From positions 16,391,001-16,455,000 of the forward strand of contig OX940866.1 in NCBI GenBank assembly GCA_954871525.1: a DNA stretch of 64,000 bases, in the 5' to 3' direction. Made by a program: the position numbers and the translations under genes. The notes under the pieces were generated by a model. That model worked only from the letters and a program-made list of their open reading frames with translations. It was not told the DNA's origin and searched no databases. The stretch's first letter is position 1, and every line of letters starts with the position of its first letter. Positions 23,450-35,305 of this stretch are shown here, one piece after another. The stretch comes from Parietaria judaica. Its lineage: Eukaryota; Streptophyta; Magnoliopsida; Rosales; Urticaceae.

Positions 23450-26404
23450 TCACGCATCTTGGAGCGGTATGGAGGTCTTGCCCCGATCGATCGGACCTCC
23501 TAAATATTCCTTGATTTGTTGGCCGTTCACTTTGAATTTTCTTCCTGATGCAATATCTTGTAACTCTACCGCACCATGAGAAAAAACCATAGAAACGAGG
23601 AACGGTCCCGACCAACGAGATTTCATCTTTCCGGGAAACAAATTTAGCCTTGATTTGAACAACAAGACTTGTTGTCCCTCTTCAAACTCTCTTCTTTGAC
23701 TTTTATTATCATGCCATTTCTTCACTTTTTCCTTGTAGAACTTGGCATCATGGAAAAATTTCTTCTTTTGTTGTGAGTTTGGATCCGGGGGACGTAGACC
23801 TCTCTTCAAATAATTTGCGAAATCGGCGTACCATGGCGTTGTGGATTGGATAGCAAAGAGCTTCTTATCCGGAAGTGCTTCCTCAATAGATGGTTTCGGG
23901 GCCTTGAGATCTCGCTCTCCAAGTCCCAATGACTCATATTGGCGCCCGAGTCTCTCTTGGTTCGGTTCGGAATCTACCCATGCAACTTGGGCTTCATCAT
24001 CGTCACTTGTATCGTCGAACCCGTCCGGTAATGCTTCGAGTCCGTTTCGGCCAAATTGCTTTTGAACGACTTTGGCCACCAACTCGTCCACGACATCAAT
24101 CAAAGAACACTCTTCAACTTCATCCGGAGATTTAAGAGCATTTAAGACACTAAAAGTGATCTTCTCGTCATCTAACCTCATGGTTAATTCACCTTTTTGC
24201 ACATCAATGAGAGTTCGGCCGGTTGCAAGGAACGGTCTCCCAAGAATAATCGGAACATCTTGATCGGCTTCGAAGTCCAATACAATAAAGTCGGCCGGAA
24301 ATATGAATTTTCCAACCTTTACCAAGACATCCTCGATCTTTCCCTCCGGATAAGCTATAGAACGGTCGGCGAGTTGCAAAGTGACGGTAGTAGGTCGGGC
24401 ATCGCCAATGCCTAACTTCTTGAACACCGAAGTAGGCATGAGATTTATGCTCGCGCCGAGATCACAAAGAGCACGCCCAAAGTAAGAGTTCCCAATAGCA
24501 CACGGAATGGTGAAACTTCCCGGGTCCTTCAATTTCGGTGGAAGCTTGTTTCTAAACAGGGCGCTGCAATTCTCCGTTAACGCCACGGTCTCGAACTCTC
24601 CAAGCCTTCTTTTCTTAGACAAAATGTCTTTCAAGAATTTAGCATAGCTTGGCATTTGTTCCAAGGTTTCCACTAACGGGATGTTAATATGGAGCTGCTT
24701 AAGAACGTTCAAGAATTTACCGAATTGCTGCTCGTTTCTCTGTTTTTGGAGTCTCTGTGGAAAAGGCGGAGGACGATTTAGCATTTTGCTCATACCAGGG
24801 TCGTCAACAGAAGGAAATGCTGCAGAATTGCTGTTACATTTTGTTCCCAGAACTGGAGCTGATTTTTTACGAATTTCGCTCCTTTCGTTGATTTGACTTG
24901 GCGTTTCTTCCACTGAACCTTGGATTGAAGTGGGCTCTGCCTGTTTCTTAGCTTCTTGGGCTTTTGGGTCGAGCTCTACCTCCTTTCCATTCCTTAAAGT
25001 GAAGATGACATTGCATTGTTCTTTTCCGTCTCTCCTCGGATCGTTGGTTTGAGACGGAAGAGATCCTTGCGGTCTATTGGAAAGAGCGCTTGCAATCTGC
25101 CCCATTTGAGTTTCGAGCGTTCTTAGAGCCGCATCTTGGCTTTGTTGCTTGGCCTTGGTTTCCGCTATGAATTCCTTCATCAAGGTTTCTAAAGAACTTG
25201 TTGGAGCGTTTTGTTGCGGTTGAAAACCAGGAGGAACCATTGGATTTGACCGTTGAAATTGGTTGCTAGAACTAGCTCCTTGTTGGTTCCACTGTTGGTT
25301 ACCGAATTCTCTTCCCCCTTGGTTGTAGGAACCTTGTTGAAAGTTTTGATTTCTCCCCGCGTGGTGAAAGTTCCCGACATAGAAAACCGAGGCGGGATTG
25401 GATGGGCACTCTTCATAAACGTGAGGATTACCGCAATAGACACAAGATACCTCGCGTGGCTCAAAGGTTTGTACCGCATTGACGCTCGGTTCTGGGTTGC
25501 TCATCTTGGTCAATTGATGAAGAATGGTGGACATTTGAGCTTGAAGCGTTGTAATGGCGTCAAGCTCTAATTTCCCACCAACCTTTGGAGTGCTTAGTCT
25601 TGTAGTTGGCCATTGACTATGATTTCTAGCCATTTTCTCCAAGATTTCCAGCCCCGCATTGTAAGATTTAGTCATAAAGGCACCTCCGGCCGTGGCATCC
25701 AAATTGGATCTCGTTGGAGCATTCAAACCATTGTAGAAAGTTTGCATTTGGATCCAATGTGGCAGCCCGTGATGAGGACATTGCCTAAGAAGCTCTTTGA
25801 ACCTTTCCCAAACTTCATAAATAGACTCGTTATCTTCTTGGTGGAACGAGGTGATGTCATTCCTTAACTTGGACACTTTTGTTGGTGGAAAATACTTCAA
25901 GAGAAATTTCTCCGCCAATTCATTCCATGTTCGTACCGATCCCGGTTGCAAAGAGTTTAGCCATGCTCTTGCACTATCTCGTAGAGAATATGGAAAGAGC
26001 TTGATTCGCAAAGCTTCTTCGGACACGCCTTGAATTCAGAAATTGTCGCTCACATCCATAAAAACTCGGAGATGAAGATGAGGATCCTCGGTTGCTAATC
26101 CGCTAAATTTCCCCGCGGATTGCAACATTTGGAACATCACCGGCTTGATCTCAAAGTGAGCGGCATGGATGGTAGGCCGAATAATGCCCGGATTTAAACC
26201 TTGAAGAACCGGGACCGCATACTCTTGCATTGGAAGGTCCAAATCATTAATGATAGGGGGCTGTTGTAAACCCCCGTTCCCACCAGCTCTATCCTCGGCC
26301 ATAGCTAAGTTTGGCTCGCTCTTTGAGGCTCGAATTTTAGCCAAGAGTGTTCGTTCTATCTCCGGATCAATAGGAAGCAATGTAGCTTTGTTTTTCTCCC
26401 GCAT
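23450..26404 (-). pseudogene. Athila gag-protease fused in frame to the pol C-terminus
   Basis: The frame starts at MREKNKATLLPIDPEIERT (26404). It has one TGA at 26036-26038 and then stays open for 858 codons. Gag core residues AWLNSLQPGSVRTWNELAEK are followed by a CCHC-like knuckle CVYCGNPHVYEEC. The protease has ALCDLGASINLMPTSVF with catalytic Asp in DLGAS, then VPIILGRPFL. After LGLGERDLKAPKPSIEE the RT and RNase H domains are absent. The protein jumps to the post-RNase H spacer TTPWYADFANYL, then after QQKKKFFHDAKFY to the integrase C-terminal part (REFEEGQQVLLFKSRLNLFP). Thus two deletions kept the reading frame. The product could at most supply particle protein and protease. Confidence 0.85.
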
Positions 26405-26519
26405 ACAATTAGATTAATCCGCCTAAGAATAGAATCAAGAGAACACTTGTTAAGCACACAATTATCTAAATGAAAACTAAAAAAAATAACTCGTAAAAAA
26501 TGCGTAAATTGAATTTTAG

Positions 26520-26537
26520 TCCCCGGCAACGGCGCCA
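26520..26537 (-). other. Primer binding site of the Athila element
   Basis: In element sense TGGCGCCGTTGCCGGGGA lies six bases downstream of the 5' LTR. This is the primer-site sequence characteristic of plant Athila elements. Confidence 0.85.
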
Positions 26538-26543
26538 AAAACT

Positions 26544-27905
26544 TGTTGGTTGCAAAACGTGTATGCAAATTTTACGCAAGTGCACGTGTCGACAAGTAAT
26601 ACAGTGTGCAAAGCACAAAGATCGATCCCACGGAGACTAAGTCAAATTACGTATTTAATTACGAGTTATAAAAATATGAGACATCATGGAGAAATTCATT
26701 CAAAGCAATAATCATTCAAATTGTAAACTAAAAATAGTGTCCAAACTGTTAATTAACAATAAAAAGGACAGAGAGACAATAAATTTGATGATCAATAAGA
26801 GAAATCGGTTGGGTTTATGAATTACTTCGGGTTTGGTAAAATCAGTGATTGCTACAGAAATGCTATAGCATTTCTCAAGTAATCCGAAACGACAATTTCG
26901 TAGGTTCTTCCGAACTTCCGATTGAAAACCAAATGTAAGTTAATCCTTCATATTCCTATGCAAGGATTAATTACGGGTTAAAATTGAATTCCAATTTCAT
27001 GATCTACACGGAGAGTTATATATTCCTATATCCCTCTCAATCCTATGAACAAAATCCAAAGAATTAAACATGCATCAAGGTTGTATTTCCAATCCAATTC
27101 ATATTTTCCAATAGAGATTAGATCTTAAACGCTATTAAGTCGAAACGAGAAATAGAGTTATATCAATAAAACTCAACCATGAACAAGGAAAATACTAAAT
27201 TCTATAGAAATCATTAATCAACCAAACCCTTAGTTCATCATTCACCCAACACTAGAAAATTAGTTCATACTTGAATAACAAAAATTAGAAGAGAAAAGTG
27301 GTTCAAGATACAACATCAAACCGACAATATGTTGAACAAAATAAGCCCGAGTTGATGTGTTTTGCTTCTCTTCTTTTTCTTCTCTTCACTGCAGCTCTTC
27401 TTTGTGCCTCCAATGAGCACTTCTTTTGCCTCCTTTGATGTCCCTCTTGCTGCCTTGATGATGCCCCCACGAACTTCTTGTTTTTCTTCTTCTCCAAGGC
27501 TGCCCAATAGCTTCTTGATATTCCCCTTTTCAACTCCTCTTCTTCTTTTTCAGGGCTTCCTTCGTTGATGTTTTTTCTCCTCTTGGTGGCTGATTCTTGC
27601 TTGCTTTTTAGTTGATTGGTTTTCAGCCTTTGATCATCATTTTTCCCCAATCCAATGGCTGATTCCATGTTGCCAAAAAGGGACAAAAATTAATTAGGGT
27701 AACTTTCTTAATTCATAAATTTGGTTCTTTTTGTTAATGTAAATCAATTTATGTGTTTATTTCAAGGTTACACAATTATGTTCAAGCATTTACGATTTTG
27801 GCCTAATTTGGACAATATTGTCAATTTTATGTCGATCTTTCGTTCGGGTTTTAATTATTAATTCCTTGAAAACCGTGTAATAACTCTATTTTCATAGAGT
27901 TATCA
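26544..27905 (-). repeat. 5' LTR of the Athila element
   Basis: The 1362-bp LTR is nearly identical to 19849-21305 apart from a ~95-bp deletion near 27716 and scattered single-base changes. The 127-codon Lys/Arg-rich frame recurs at 27303-27686 with one residue changed. Confidence 0.9.
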
Positions 27906-28224
27906 GCTCCGTGTAGCTAATATCACGTATTCTTCAGTGTTGAGAGTCTGGGAGCTGAGTCGTGCTTCTTCTTGTTAGTCACTTGTACACGAGTCAGCTC
28001 TCGGGTTTAGTCTTGGCACGGCTTTGTACCCACTGGCGTTGCATTCCGGTGACTGCGATGTCATTTTCTTGGTTTCCCACAACGGCTGCATTTTTCGCTA
28101 CGACATGTCAAGTCAAACGAGCCAGCAGTATATGGACAAGCTTCAGCAGGACTTGCGTCTTGTTTCTATCTACCCTTTGTATTCGACTTGGCCCACATCT
28201 GTTCTTTCGCTTAAGCCAAAATGA

Positions 28225-28941
28225 TATTATTGTGTTTTATATGCTTAAATATATTCAGTCTAGTTGATCAAGGAGATCTATCTTATCTTTTTTAGTTTCA
28301 TATCAACATTTCTATGTTTATGATATTTATTTGTTTATTATATATAGCATTTCTTAGTGATATAAATAGCTAGATATGTTTTCTTACGAGTTACTATAAG
28401 AATTAAATTGAAGTAAATTATAGAATTGATGAATATGCATTCCATAGACAATAGTAGGTTAAAATAAAAACCGCTGAAACTGATTTATTGAACGAAATAT
28501 CACATTTTCTAAATGAAAATGAGGTGAGGTTTGTGACTTGTAATTCTTATTTTACACGAAGGACCGGAAACAGAGTACGTTATGATTTACCTTATAAATA
28601 TATATATTTATTTATTAATAATGGATATAAGCATATTGGATACTGAATTTTTTCTTAAATCATTATGAAATTTTTTATTCTAGACACTTTGATCATAATC
28701 AATTTCCTGTAATATTATGAATTTATTTCAGTATTCTAGCTGATTATAAGAGATTGCAAGTCTATTATTTCTGTATTTATTGTGTATTATTCGGATTGTA
28801 AAATATTAAAGTTTAGGCACTTATTTCTGTTATTTGTACAGCCAGCTTAGGATTATGTTTTAGGGATTATTATTACCTTTCATATCAAATCTACTTTTTC
28901 ACAAATATAAACGATCTATGTTTATGAATCAAACTTAAAAC
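28225..28941. other. AT-rich DNA downstream of the F-box pseudogene
   Basis: I see no gene or recognisable element. It ends with AAAAC at 28937-28941, the left target duplication of the next solo LTR. Confidence 0.5.
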
Positions 28942-29922
28942 TGTTGACATGGTTTCGCACAACAACAATCACGTGAATTGTGAATGAGATTTCGGTTTGA
29001 AGATGCTAAGAACTTTGTGGATCCTGACCTCCGCGTTGTCAATACTTTCGACAATAACAAAAAGATTAAAATAAGACAAAACACAAAAGATTTTTTAGAG
29101 AGGTTCGTCCCAATGCGGTAGTTGACTACGTCCTCTGTAAGTTTATTGCTTTGAAAGAGAGATCAACCAGAACCACAAGCCAATTCAAAAATAAAAGAAA
29201 ACACTATGAAATTCCAAATCTCACAGACTCTTTTCTCTCGAAGTAAATGCTTGCGTGCGTGTGATAGGGCTGTCTTCTTGCTTTTTATAGGCTTCTGATT
29301 TCTGCCCGTTGGAAGTGTACGTTGGTGATGGCTTCGAGTTCGGAGCTTGACTTGCTGTCGAGCTGATACGTGGGCCATGTTCTGAGAGAATTGCGCAGTA
29401 GTGAACTTTGATTTGACGTCGTGGAGATTTGAATTTAGGTCGTGGCGATCTTCCTGGTCGGGCTCTGGAGGTTTGAACTGAGGTTGTTGACTTGGTCTGC
29501 TCGTGATCGGGTACTTTATCTACTTCTGCTCGAATCCTTTTATGGCAATCTCTGCCCGGGATGAAATTTGAGCTATTCAGGTCGTTGACCTTGATGGTAC
29601 TTGGTTTTTAGCCAAGTGTTGGTTCTTGTCTATGTTGGTGTAGTTATTGAGCTCTGCTCGAGATTTTACCCTTCGGAAGCTCTCAGCCCACATCTCTATT
29701 GAGCAATCTCTGCTTGAAATGGGCTTCTGCCCTTTGGGCCTTTTGACTCTGTTCGGACCCGAACACGATTGAGTGTTTATTGGGCCTCTGGGCTATGTAT
29801 CTCACAAGCCCAAATGTATGAATATTCAATTATATTCATAACTTTGGTCTTAATTTACATGAACCGTAAATTTAATTAATGACCTCATTATTCCGATTAA
29901 GGAACGGATTTGCATATCAACA
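28942..29922 (-). mobile_element. Solo LTR of an unassigned LTR retrotransposon
   Basis: A 981-bp segment begins TGTTGACATGG and ends GCATATCAACA, flanked by a perfect 5-bp duplication AAAAC at 28937-28941 and 29923-29927. A reversed TATA box (CTTTTTATAGG, 29280-29290) indicates minus orientation. No internal sequence is present and no other copy lies in the window, so the superfamily is unknown. Confidence 0.75.
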
Positions 29923-30302
29923 AAAACAACAACGAAAAAATAAGTTTGATTGGATTTTTTTTTTTGTGGAAATTCACATTGGCGATAAAATAAGTGACGG
30001 AAGATAAAAATAAAAAGAAGGAAAAAAAGTATTACACTAGATTAAAGAGTAGAGTACGAAAAATAAACGACGAGAATGTTAATTAACATCTATTTTGAGC
30101 TGTACAAAGACGTTGCAAGAAATAAACATAGACAAGAGCGACACACCATGCTTCGCGCGGTGACAATAAACTAAGTTTTGTTGAAAATAGTTATAAATTT
30201 TATTATTTAAATTGTATGTTTTATTGTCATAGCGTTTTTATGAGAATTTTTTTTTTGTCAAATCCTGATAACCTCGTTATAAAAACTCAATAGAGAATTA
30301 GC

Positions 30303-30306
<4 letters not shown>

Positions 30307-30357
<51 letters not shown>
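30307..30357. repeat. (TA)n microsatellite
   Basis: About 25 uninterrupted AT dinucleotides are flanked by AAATATATAT-type sequence. Confidence 0.95.
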
Positions 30358-30362
<5 letters not shown>

Positions 30363-30552
30363 CAAAGAAAGCCGAATGATTCAATACCAATTAAAAGTAC
30401 TGCAAACAAAATTACATTGCTCACTATTTTACTGCGCATCTCTAAGTATTCATCTCAGTTCCTTCTCAATCCGCCAATGTACGCCTCCGTATATATGGAT
30501 CATTTCATTACTATAAATAGAGTTACAATATCTTTCATATATAATTAAAAAC

Positions 30553-31160
30553 TTGTGATATATATATTTTAAAAAGAAATAATAATAATAATAATTCCTA
30601 AAGCGTAGTCATCCATTACCTATAACTTCTGTAGATTAATAAGGTAGATATGAGAATTTAATTATATTATCGAGGTTCTACTTATGATTCTTTTTTATAT
30701 AATGAAAATTATATATTTCATTCATGATCAAAAAGAATAAAAGAAGAAACTCTTTTTTGGTGACAAAGAAGAAACTCCTTTTTGGTTAATTGCACCGCGA
30801 ATAGAAAATTTGCTTTTTAATTTGAATATAAATAATAAATAAACGTAGTCATCCATTACCTATAACTTCTGATATATATATTTTAAAAAGAAATAATAAT
30901 AATAATAATTCCTAAAGCGTAGTCATCCATTACCTATAACTTCTGTAGATTAATAAGGTAGATATGAGAATTTAATTATATTATCGAGGTTCTACTTATG
31001 ATTCTTTTTTATATAATGAAAATTATATATTTCATTCATGATCAAAAAGAAAAAAAGAAGAAACTCTTTTTTGGTGACAAAGAAGAAACTCCTTTTTGGT
31101 TAATTGCACCACGAATAGAAAATTTGCTTTTTAATTTGAATATAAATAATAAATAAACAT
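30553..31160. repeat. Tandem duplication with ~314-bp period
   Basis: The block beginning near GATATATATATTTTAAAAAG and containing AAGCGTAGTCATCCATTACC (30601 and 30915) is repeated almost exactly. Only a few changes separate the copies, such as AAGAATAAAAG versus AAGAAAAAAAG and CACCGCGAATAG versus CACCACGAATAG. A short extra copy of the CGTAGTCATCC word sits at the junction near 30844. Confidence 0.9.
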
Positions 31161-33236
31161 ACATGTTATATATTATTTTGCATGATTAAATGTCTACATC
31201 AACCAAAACTTAACAATGATGATTTTTTAGGTAATGAAACCTTCTCCATAAAATATGACGTAATATAATGAAATATTTCCAAAATGCCAAAATTCCTTCA
31301 CAAAATGGGTATGAACTGTAAAAAAAATAGAGCACAGTATCATTTTAATTATATTAATCAGTAAAATTACTTTTTCGTAGACTTTAATAATATTAACTTT
31401 TTATAAATTAGAGGATATGAATTATAAAAAGAAAATAAATAATTATAAACTAAGATTCATGGTTTGGCAAAATAAAAGAGAAATACGTGTGATATATTCT
31501 GAGATTGTTGAACATTATACCAAGATTTAGGTAATCGTCGTTGTTAATGCGTAAAAATGGCTTTAACTTAGAGTCGGATCCAAGGTTTGGGTCCCGAGTC
31601 AGACCCGCAGAACACTTGGATGATTGAATGCTGAGTCAACGTGGGTTGACTGATGATCGTCAAAGCTGGAGGTGAATCCGTCGTCTTGGATTAGTCACTA
31701 CTAGAAATAGTTGAATACACGACAAACATTACAAAACAGTCATGAAAATTTGTCGTAAAATGTGAGATTGCACGATGATTTAGTTGTAACTGTTGTTTTT
31801 TGTTTTGTTTTTAATTCGCGTTTGTTGCGACGCAATACCCGTTCGTTGCAACGAAAGGGGCTTTCCACGTCCAAAATATTTTTCTGTCGTTCATAACGTG
31901 ATTTTCGACCCTTTAGTACGACATAGATTTTAATCCGTTGTTTTTTATTTTTTAATTTCACGCTCGTCGCAACGAAACGTATGCTCGCTGCAATGAAAGC
32001 TCTCTTTATTTTATTTTTTCTTTTAATAAATTATTAATACGCAATTTAATTAAAGTCTGTTGATTGAAAACCCTAACCATTTTCTCAATATTCTATCCTT
32101 CGCCAAAATTATCGATCCTTCTTCGCGAAGTCACTCCCTCGGCGTAGCAGAGAGTCGCTCAACCAAGGTTTCGCCTAATCACTTCTCTCCGCCACTCCTT
32201 TTCTCATCGTCTCCGCCCTAAATCACTTTGTTCCACCATTCCTCTTTCCTGCTTACAAGGTAACCTCTTGTTCGTGATCTCTCGCCGTTCTTCGCAAATC
32301 AAGTGTTTTACGTATCGGATCTGACCAATCCAGAATTATCTTTGGTAGTCCATCTCAACTCTCGAATCATTGAAGACACAACTGAAGTAGACGAAGATAT
32401 AAGTACTATTCCACTGTTCTTGAAGCAGTACAACCAATAGAAGAAATCGATATCTTTAAAGATGATATTTCTCATTTGCGTCACTTAGATATTAAAAAAT
32501 CGACATGTACAAAAAAAGATTAATTATTTATATATTGGAGACAAATTAATTTCTAATTATGAATTATTTTTTGCTGAATTATGCAATCGTTATTTTGAAA
32601 TACAATTTTATCTCATTAATGTTGTTTTTCAAGGTAGTTTTCCCGCGACGATTGTTACTTAAAAATCAATAAAATGTTTATTTGGCCATAATCCCGTAAC
32701 GAATGTATGGTTTTTTCACGATAGCTCTAATATATGTGTTTTACGTTGCGTCTAAAACACCTTTATTTCCAACCCGTGAGCAATGTGGTTCCGCAGATTT
32801 TAGCCACAACGAGAGTGATTTTGGCTATGACAAAAGTTTGATTATTCCACGATAGCCGCAACGTATGTTTTCCAGGCTGCGGCTTCCAACCAGGCTCTCG
32901 GGTTCATTTTGATTTTTTTGCGACAAGAATATTTTTTGCTGCAACGAAAGTGAAATTTTTCATAATAGCTGCAACGAACGCGTTTTAGGTTGTGGCTAAA
33001 AACCTTTTTCCAAACCCGAGAGCAACGTAAACTTTTTTTATCATTTTTGCTGCAACGAAAGTAATATTGGCTACGACAAAATACAGATTTTTTTTTACGT
33101 TAGCTGCAACGTGTTTATTTTTCGCTGCAACGAACTAATCTGCGAATGAAATTTTAATTTCTCGCCGTTTCCTCCAAAATTCTAAATACGAAATTTTCTT
33201 TGATTTCCTCCATTTCTTTTTCAGTTTGCTCTTAAG

Positions 33237-33303
33237 TCCTCCTCCTCCTCCTCCTCCTCCTCCTCCTCCTCCTCCTCCTCCTCCTCCTTCTTCTTCTTCT
33301 TCT
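33237..33303. repeat. (TCC)n and (TTC)n microsatellite in the CACTA element
   Basis: About 17 TCC units are followed by about five TTC units. They give artificial poly-Pro and poly-Glu frames on the two strands. Confidence 0.95.
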
Positions 33304-33658
33304 TATTCCCGATCACCTCCTTTGTTGTTTCCAATGCCTCCATTGTCACATCGCCGTAAAATATTCCGGTCACCTTCTCCGTCGCCATCACCACCACCGC
33401 CAAGTCGCAGGGAGCGCAACCGCCACCACATTGTTTGCGCGGAAATCGCCACCACGCCGCTGGCCCTTCTCCTTAAATGGTGCCAAACCTCAATAAAGCC
33501 CCAAAATTAAAAGGTTTGATTCTTTAAACCCTAATTTTCTATTCTTAATTAGGTTAACAGGTTTGATATCGATAAATTGTTTATAGATTTGAGTGTGACA
33601 ATATTGATTTGAGTTTGATAATTATATGATTGTGTATATTGTTTATGACTGTGTTTAT

Positions 33659-34089
33659 ATGGCACAACCTTCGGGAAAAATAAGTTCGACATCTTCCCAA
33701 CCAACGCCGACTTTTAGAAAGAAAAAAATTTCATCAACACAGCCGGCGTCATCTTTCAGCAAAAGATGTTCTTCAGCAAAGCAACCGGGCTTACAGTTCC
33801 GTACGTCGTCTTCACAATGGGCTCCATCCCTTAGCTATCCAACTAGCTCTCCGGGTATTATTTTAATATTTTTTTCATCGCTTGTTCTAGGTTTTATAAG
33901 TTTGGTTTTGATTTTTCTTGAAATATATATTTTAATTTAATATGTTATGTAGATAATGCAACCACTCCCTCTGAAAGACCAAGAAAAAAACTTAGTTTGG
34001 AAGAACACGGGAAAAGAGGAACAATGTTGTTGAAGCGAGTTTACCGGCGAAGAAGTAGAGATATAAAACTTAATGTGCTCTATGTCTAA
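33659..34089 (+). CDS. Two-exon open frame inside the CACTA element, function unknown
   Basis: ATG at 33659 opens a Ser/Thr/Lys-rich frame (MAQPSGKISSTSSQPTPTFR) to 33854. A GT-AG intron fits 33855-33952 and joins codon GAT across the junction to exon 2 (ATTPSERPRKKLSLEEHGKR), which ends with TAA at 34089. The splice preserves frame, so this looks like a real or formerly real gene segment of about 110 residues. Low-complexity N-termini of this kind occur in Ptta/En/Spm-like transposase genes, but no diagnostic motif is visible. Further exon-like pieces occur at 34230-34410 and 34380-34445, the latter ending in a GTTAG donor-like site. It may be a captured host gene fragment. Confidence 0.4.
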
Positions 34090-35305
34090 AAATGTCAAGA
34101 ATCCTTTAAAAGGCGGAGACATATTTCCGGAAGTAAAACTGCTCATCTGAAGGTACGGTTTATCTTATTTGTAATTTTTTTTTTATAAATCACTTGGCCT
34201 TTACAAGAGTTTAAATGATTATTTGCATTGACCTTCTATGTAGTGCTATCGATAAATTCAAGATTGACACCGTTGTCTGCCAATATAAAGACTCGAAGAC
34301 AATATTCCATAATGTGAAGGGTTGCCCAAAACAACCGGGTAACTTGAGTGTCGCTATTATGTTAAGCACTACATACACGACCTTGTCGATCTTGGTTTGG
34401 AAGGATTGAAGAAGAGAAAATATTCGCAAAAGGAAATCGACGAGGTTAGATTGGAAGTAGTGGATTATTTCTCTATCTTGTTTATTTTCACACGTTAGTT
34501 TTGAACAAGTTAGATTAATGTTAGTGTTTTCTTATATTATAGTTAATTTTTTTATGTAGATGTTGAATCTTTTAGTACGTTTAATGTTGATGGTATTGGA
34601 TATATCTTGTTGCTTGTATAGAATCTTGTTTGTTTTCAGGTAAATAAAACAAAAGATGCTAATAAAATAATCACCGATTTATTTTTTGTATAGAATTGTC
34701 GGTTAATTAATTGGTTAGAATACTATTTTGGAAAAGCTACAGGATTTGTAAAAATAGTGATCGATAATCATTTTAATTACGACATAATATTAACCGGGAG
34801 CGGAGAAAGTGCTTAAAAGTATAAAATTCAAACCTGTTCTCTTTCGTGGTGGTGAATTGAAAGATCGCTGCAGCTAAAATACACAGTAATTGAATAAGAT
34901 CCATAGCAGCGTTTACTATTTTCGTCGCAACCAAAATTTAATTTTGAATGACACCATCTTCGTTGCAACCAACAAAGTAATAAGCCGCAACTAGCATGTA
35001 AGGTAGCCGCAATGAACATGATCCTCATTACAGCAAACAAGATAAAAATCGTGTGCAACATGCGTTTCAACAACAGTGTTTGATCCTCGTTTATGTAACA
35101 TTCGCTGCAGCAAGCATGTTTCTCGTCGCAACGAACGTGGCATTTCACAACAGTTTTTTGGCTTCATTTTAGTTTTTTGCACGAGAATCAAATAAACTGT
35201 CGTAGTATTTTTTACGACAGTGGAGAAAACAACAGACAATGACTGTCGTGTAAACGTTTGTACGACATTTTTTTGGTGTCGTGTATTCAACTATTTCCAG
35301 TAGTA

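Larger units (their letters stand above)
19849..27905 (-). mobile_element. Internally deleted Athila-lineage Ty3/gypsy element
   Basis: LTRs lie at 26544-27905 (5' in element sense) and 19849-21305 (3'), with a perfect target duplication GCTCC at 19844-19848 and 27906-27910. The primer site and the gag/protease sequences are of Athila type. The internal region is 5.24 kb, much shorter than usual for Athila, because RT, RNase H and the catalytic core of integrase are missing. About 1.4 kb of non-coding DNA lies between the coding region and the 3' LTR. The conserved post-pol motif AAGCGCTATTTGGGAGGAAG is present in reverse at 23393-23412. The element interrupts the F-box gene in opposite orientation. 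Confidence 0.9.
18989..28224 (+). pseudogene. F-box protein pseudogene, split by an Athila element
   Basis: ATG at 18989 starts MDNITDDLLWEILIRLC, an N-terminal F-box (about residues 3-45), the segment that would bind SKP1 in an SCF ubiquitin ligase. An associated C-terminal region follows as in plant F-box families. The frame shifts once near 19520-19540; the intended frame continues with FSSEIGEWSSPTMVHLP to 19848, where Athila (19849-27905) is inserted with target duplication GCTCC. The coding sequence resumes at 27911 in the correct frame (VANITYSSVLRVWELSRASS). It has one nonsense codon TAG at 27976-27978, probably once TGG, and ends at 28224 with FRYDMSSQTSQQY and SIYPLYSTWPTS. Without Athila the gene spans about 1.17 kb with no intron. 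It is disabled three times over: frameshift, nonsense codon and insertion. Confidence 0.85.
29928..31541. other. AT-rich non-coding DNA
   Basis: No coding signal is seen. The segment contains the TA microsatellite at about 30307-30357 and the tandem duplication at 30553-31160. It ends at the left border of the Tat element. Confidence 0.5.
31696..35305. mobile_element. Non-autonomous CACTA (En/Spm) transposon
   Basis: The left end CACTACTAGAAATAGTTGAA and the right end, read in reverse as TACTACTGGAAATAGTTGAA, share 26 of 28 terminal bases. Both subterminal regions (31800-33140 and 34860-35150) carry many variants of GCNGCAACGAA in both orientations, like TNPA-binding subterminal repeats of CACTA elements. 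It interrupts the Tat LTR; the intact LTR at 18246-18290 shows the uninterrupted site. The expected 3-bp target duplication is not clear (AGT at left, degraded at right). No TNP2-type transposase is found. The interior has exon-like segments instead. Confidence 0.85.

Noticed and set aside
33221..33510. Poly-Pro and poly-Glu frames
   Set aside because: They are translation of the (TCC)n microsatellite.
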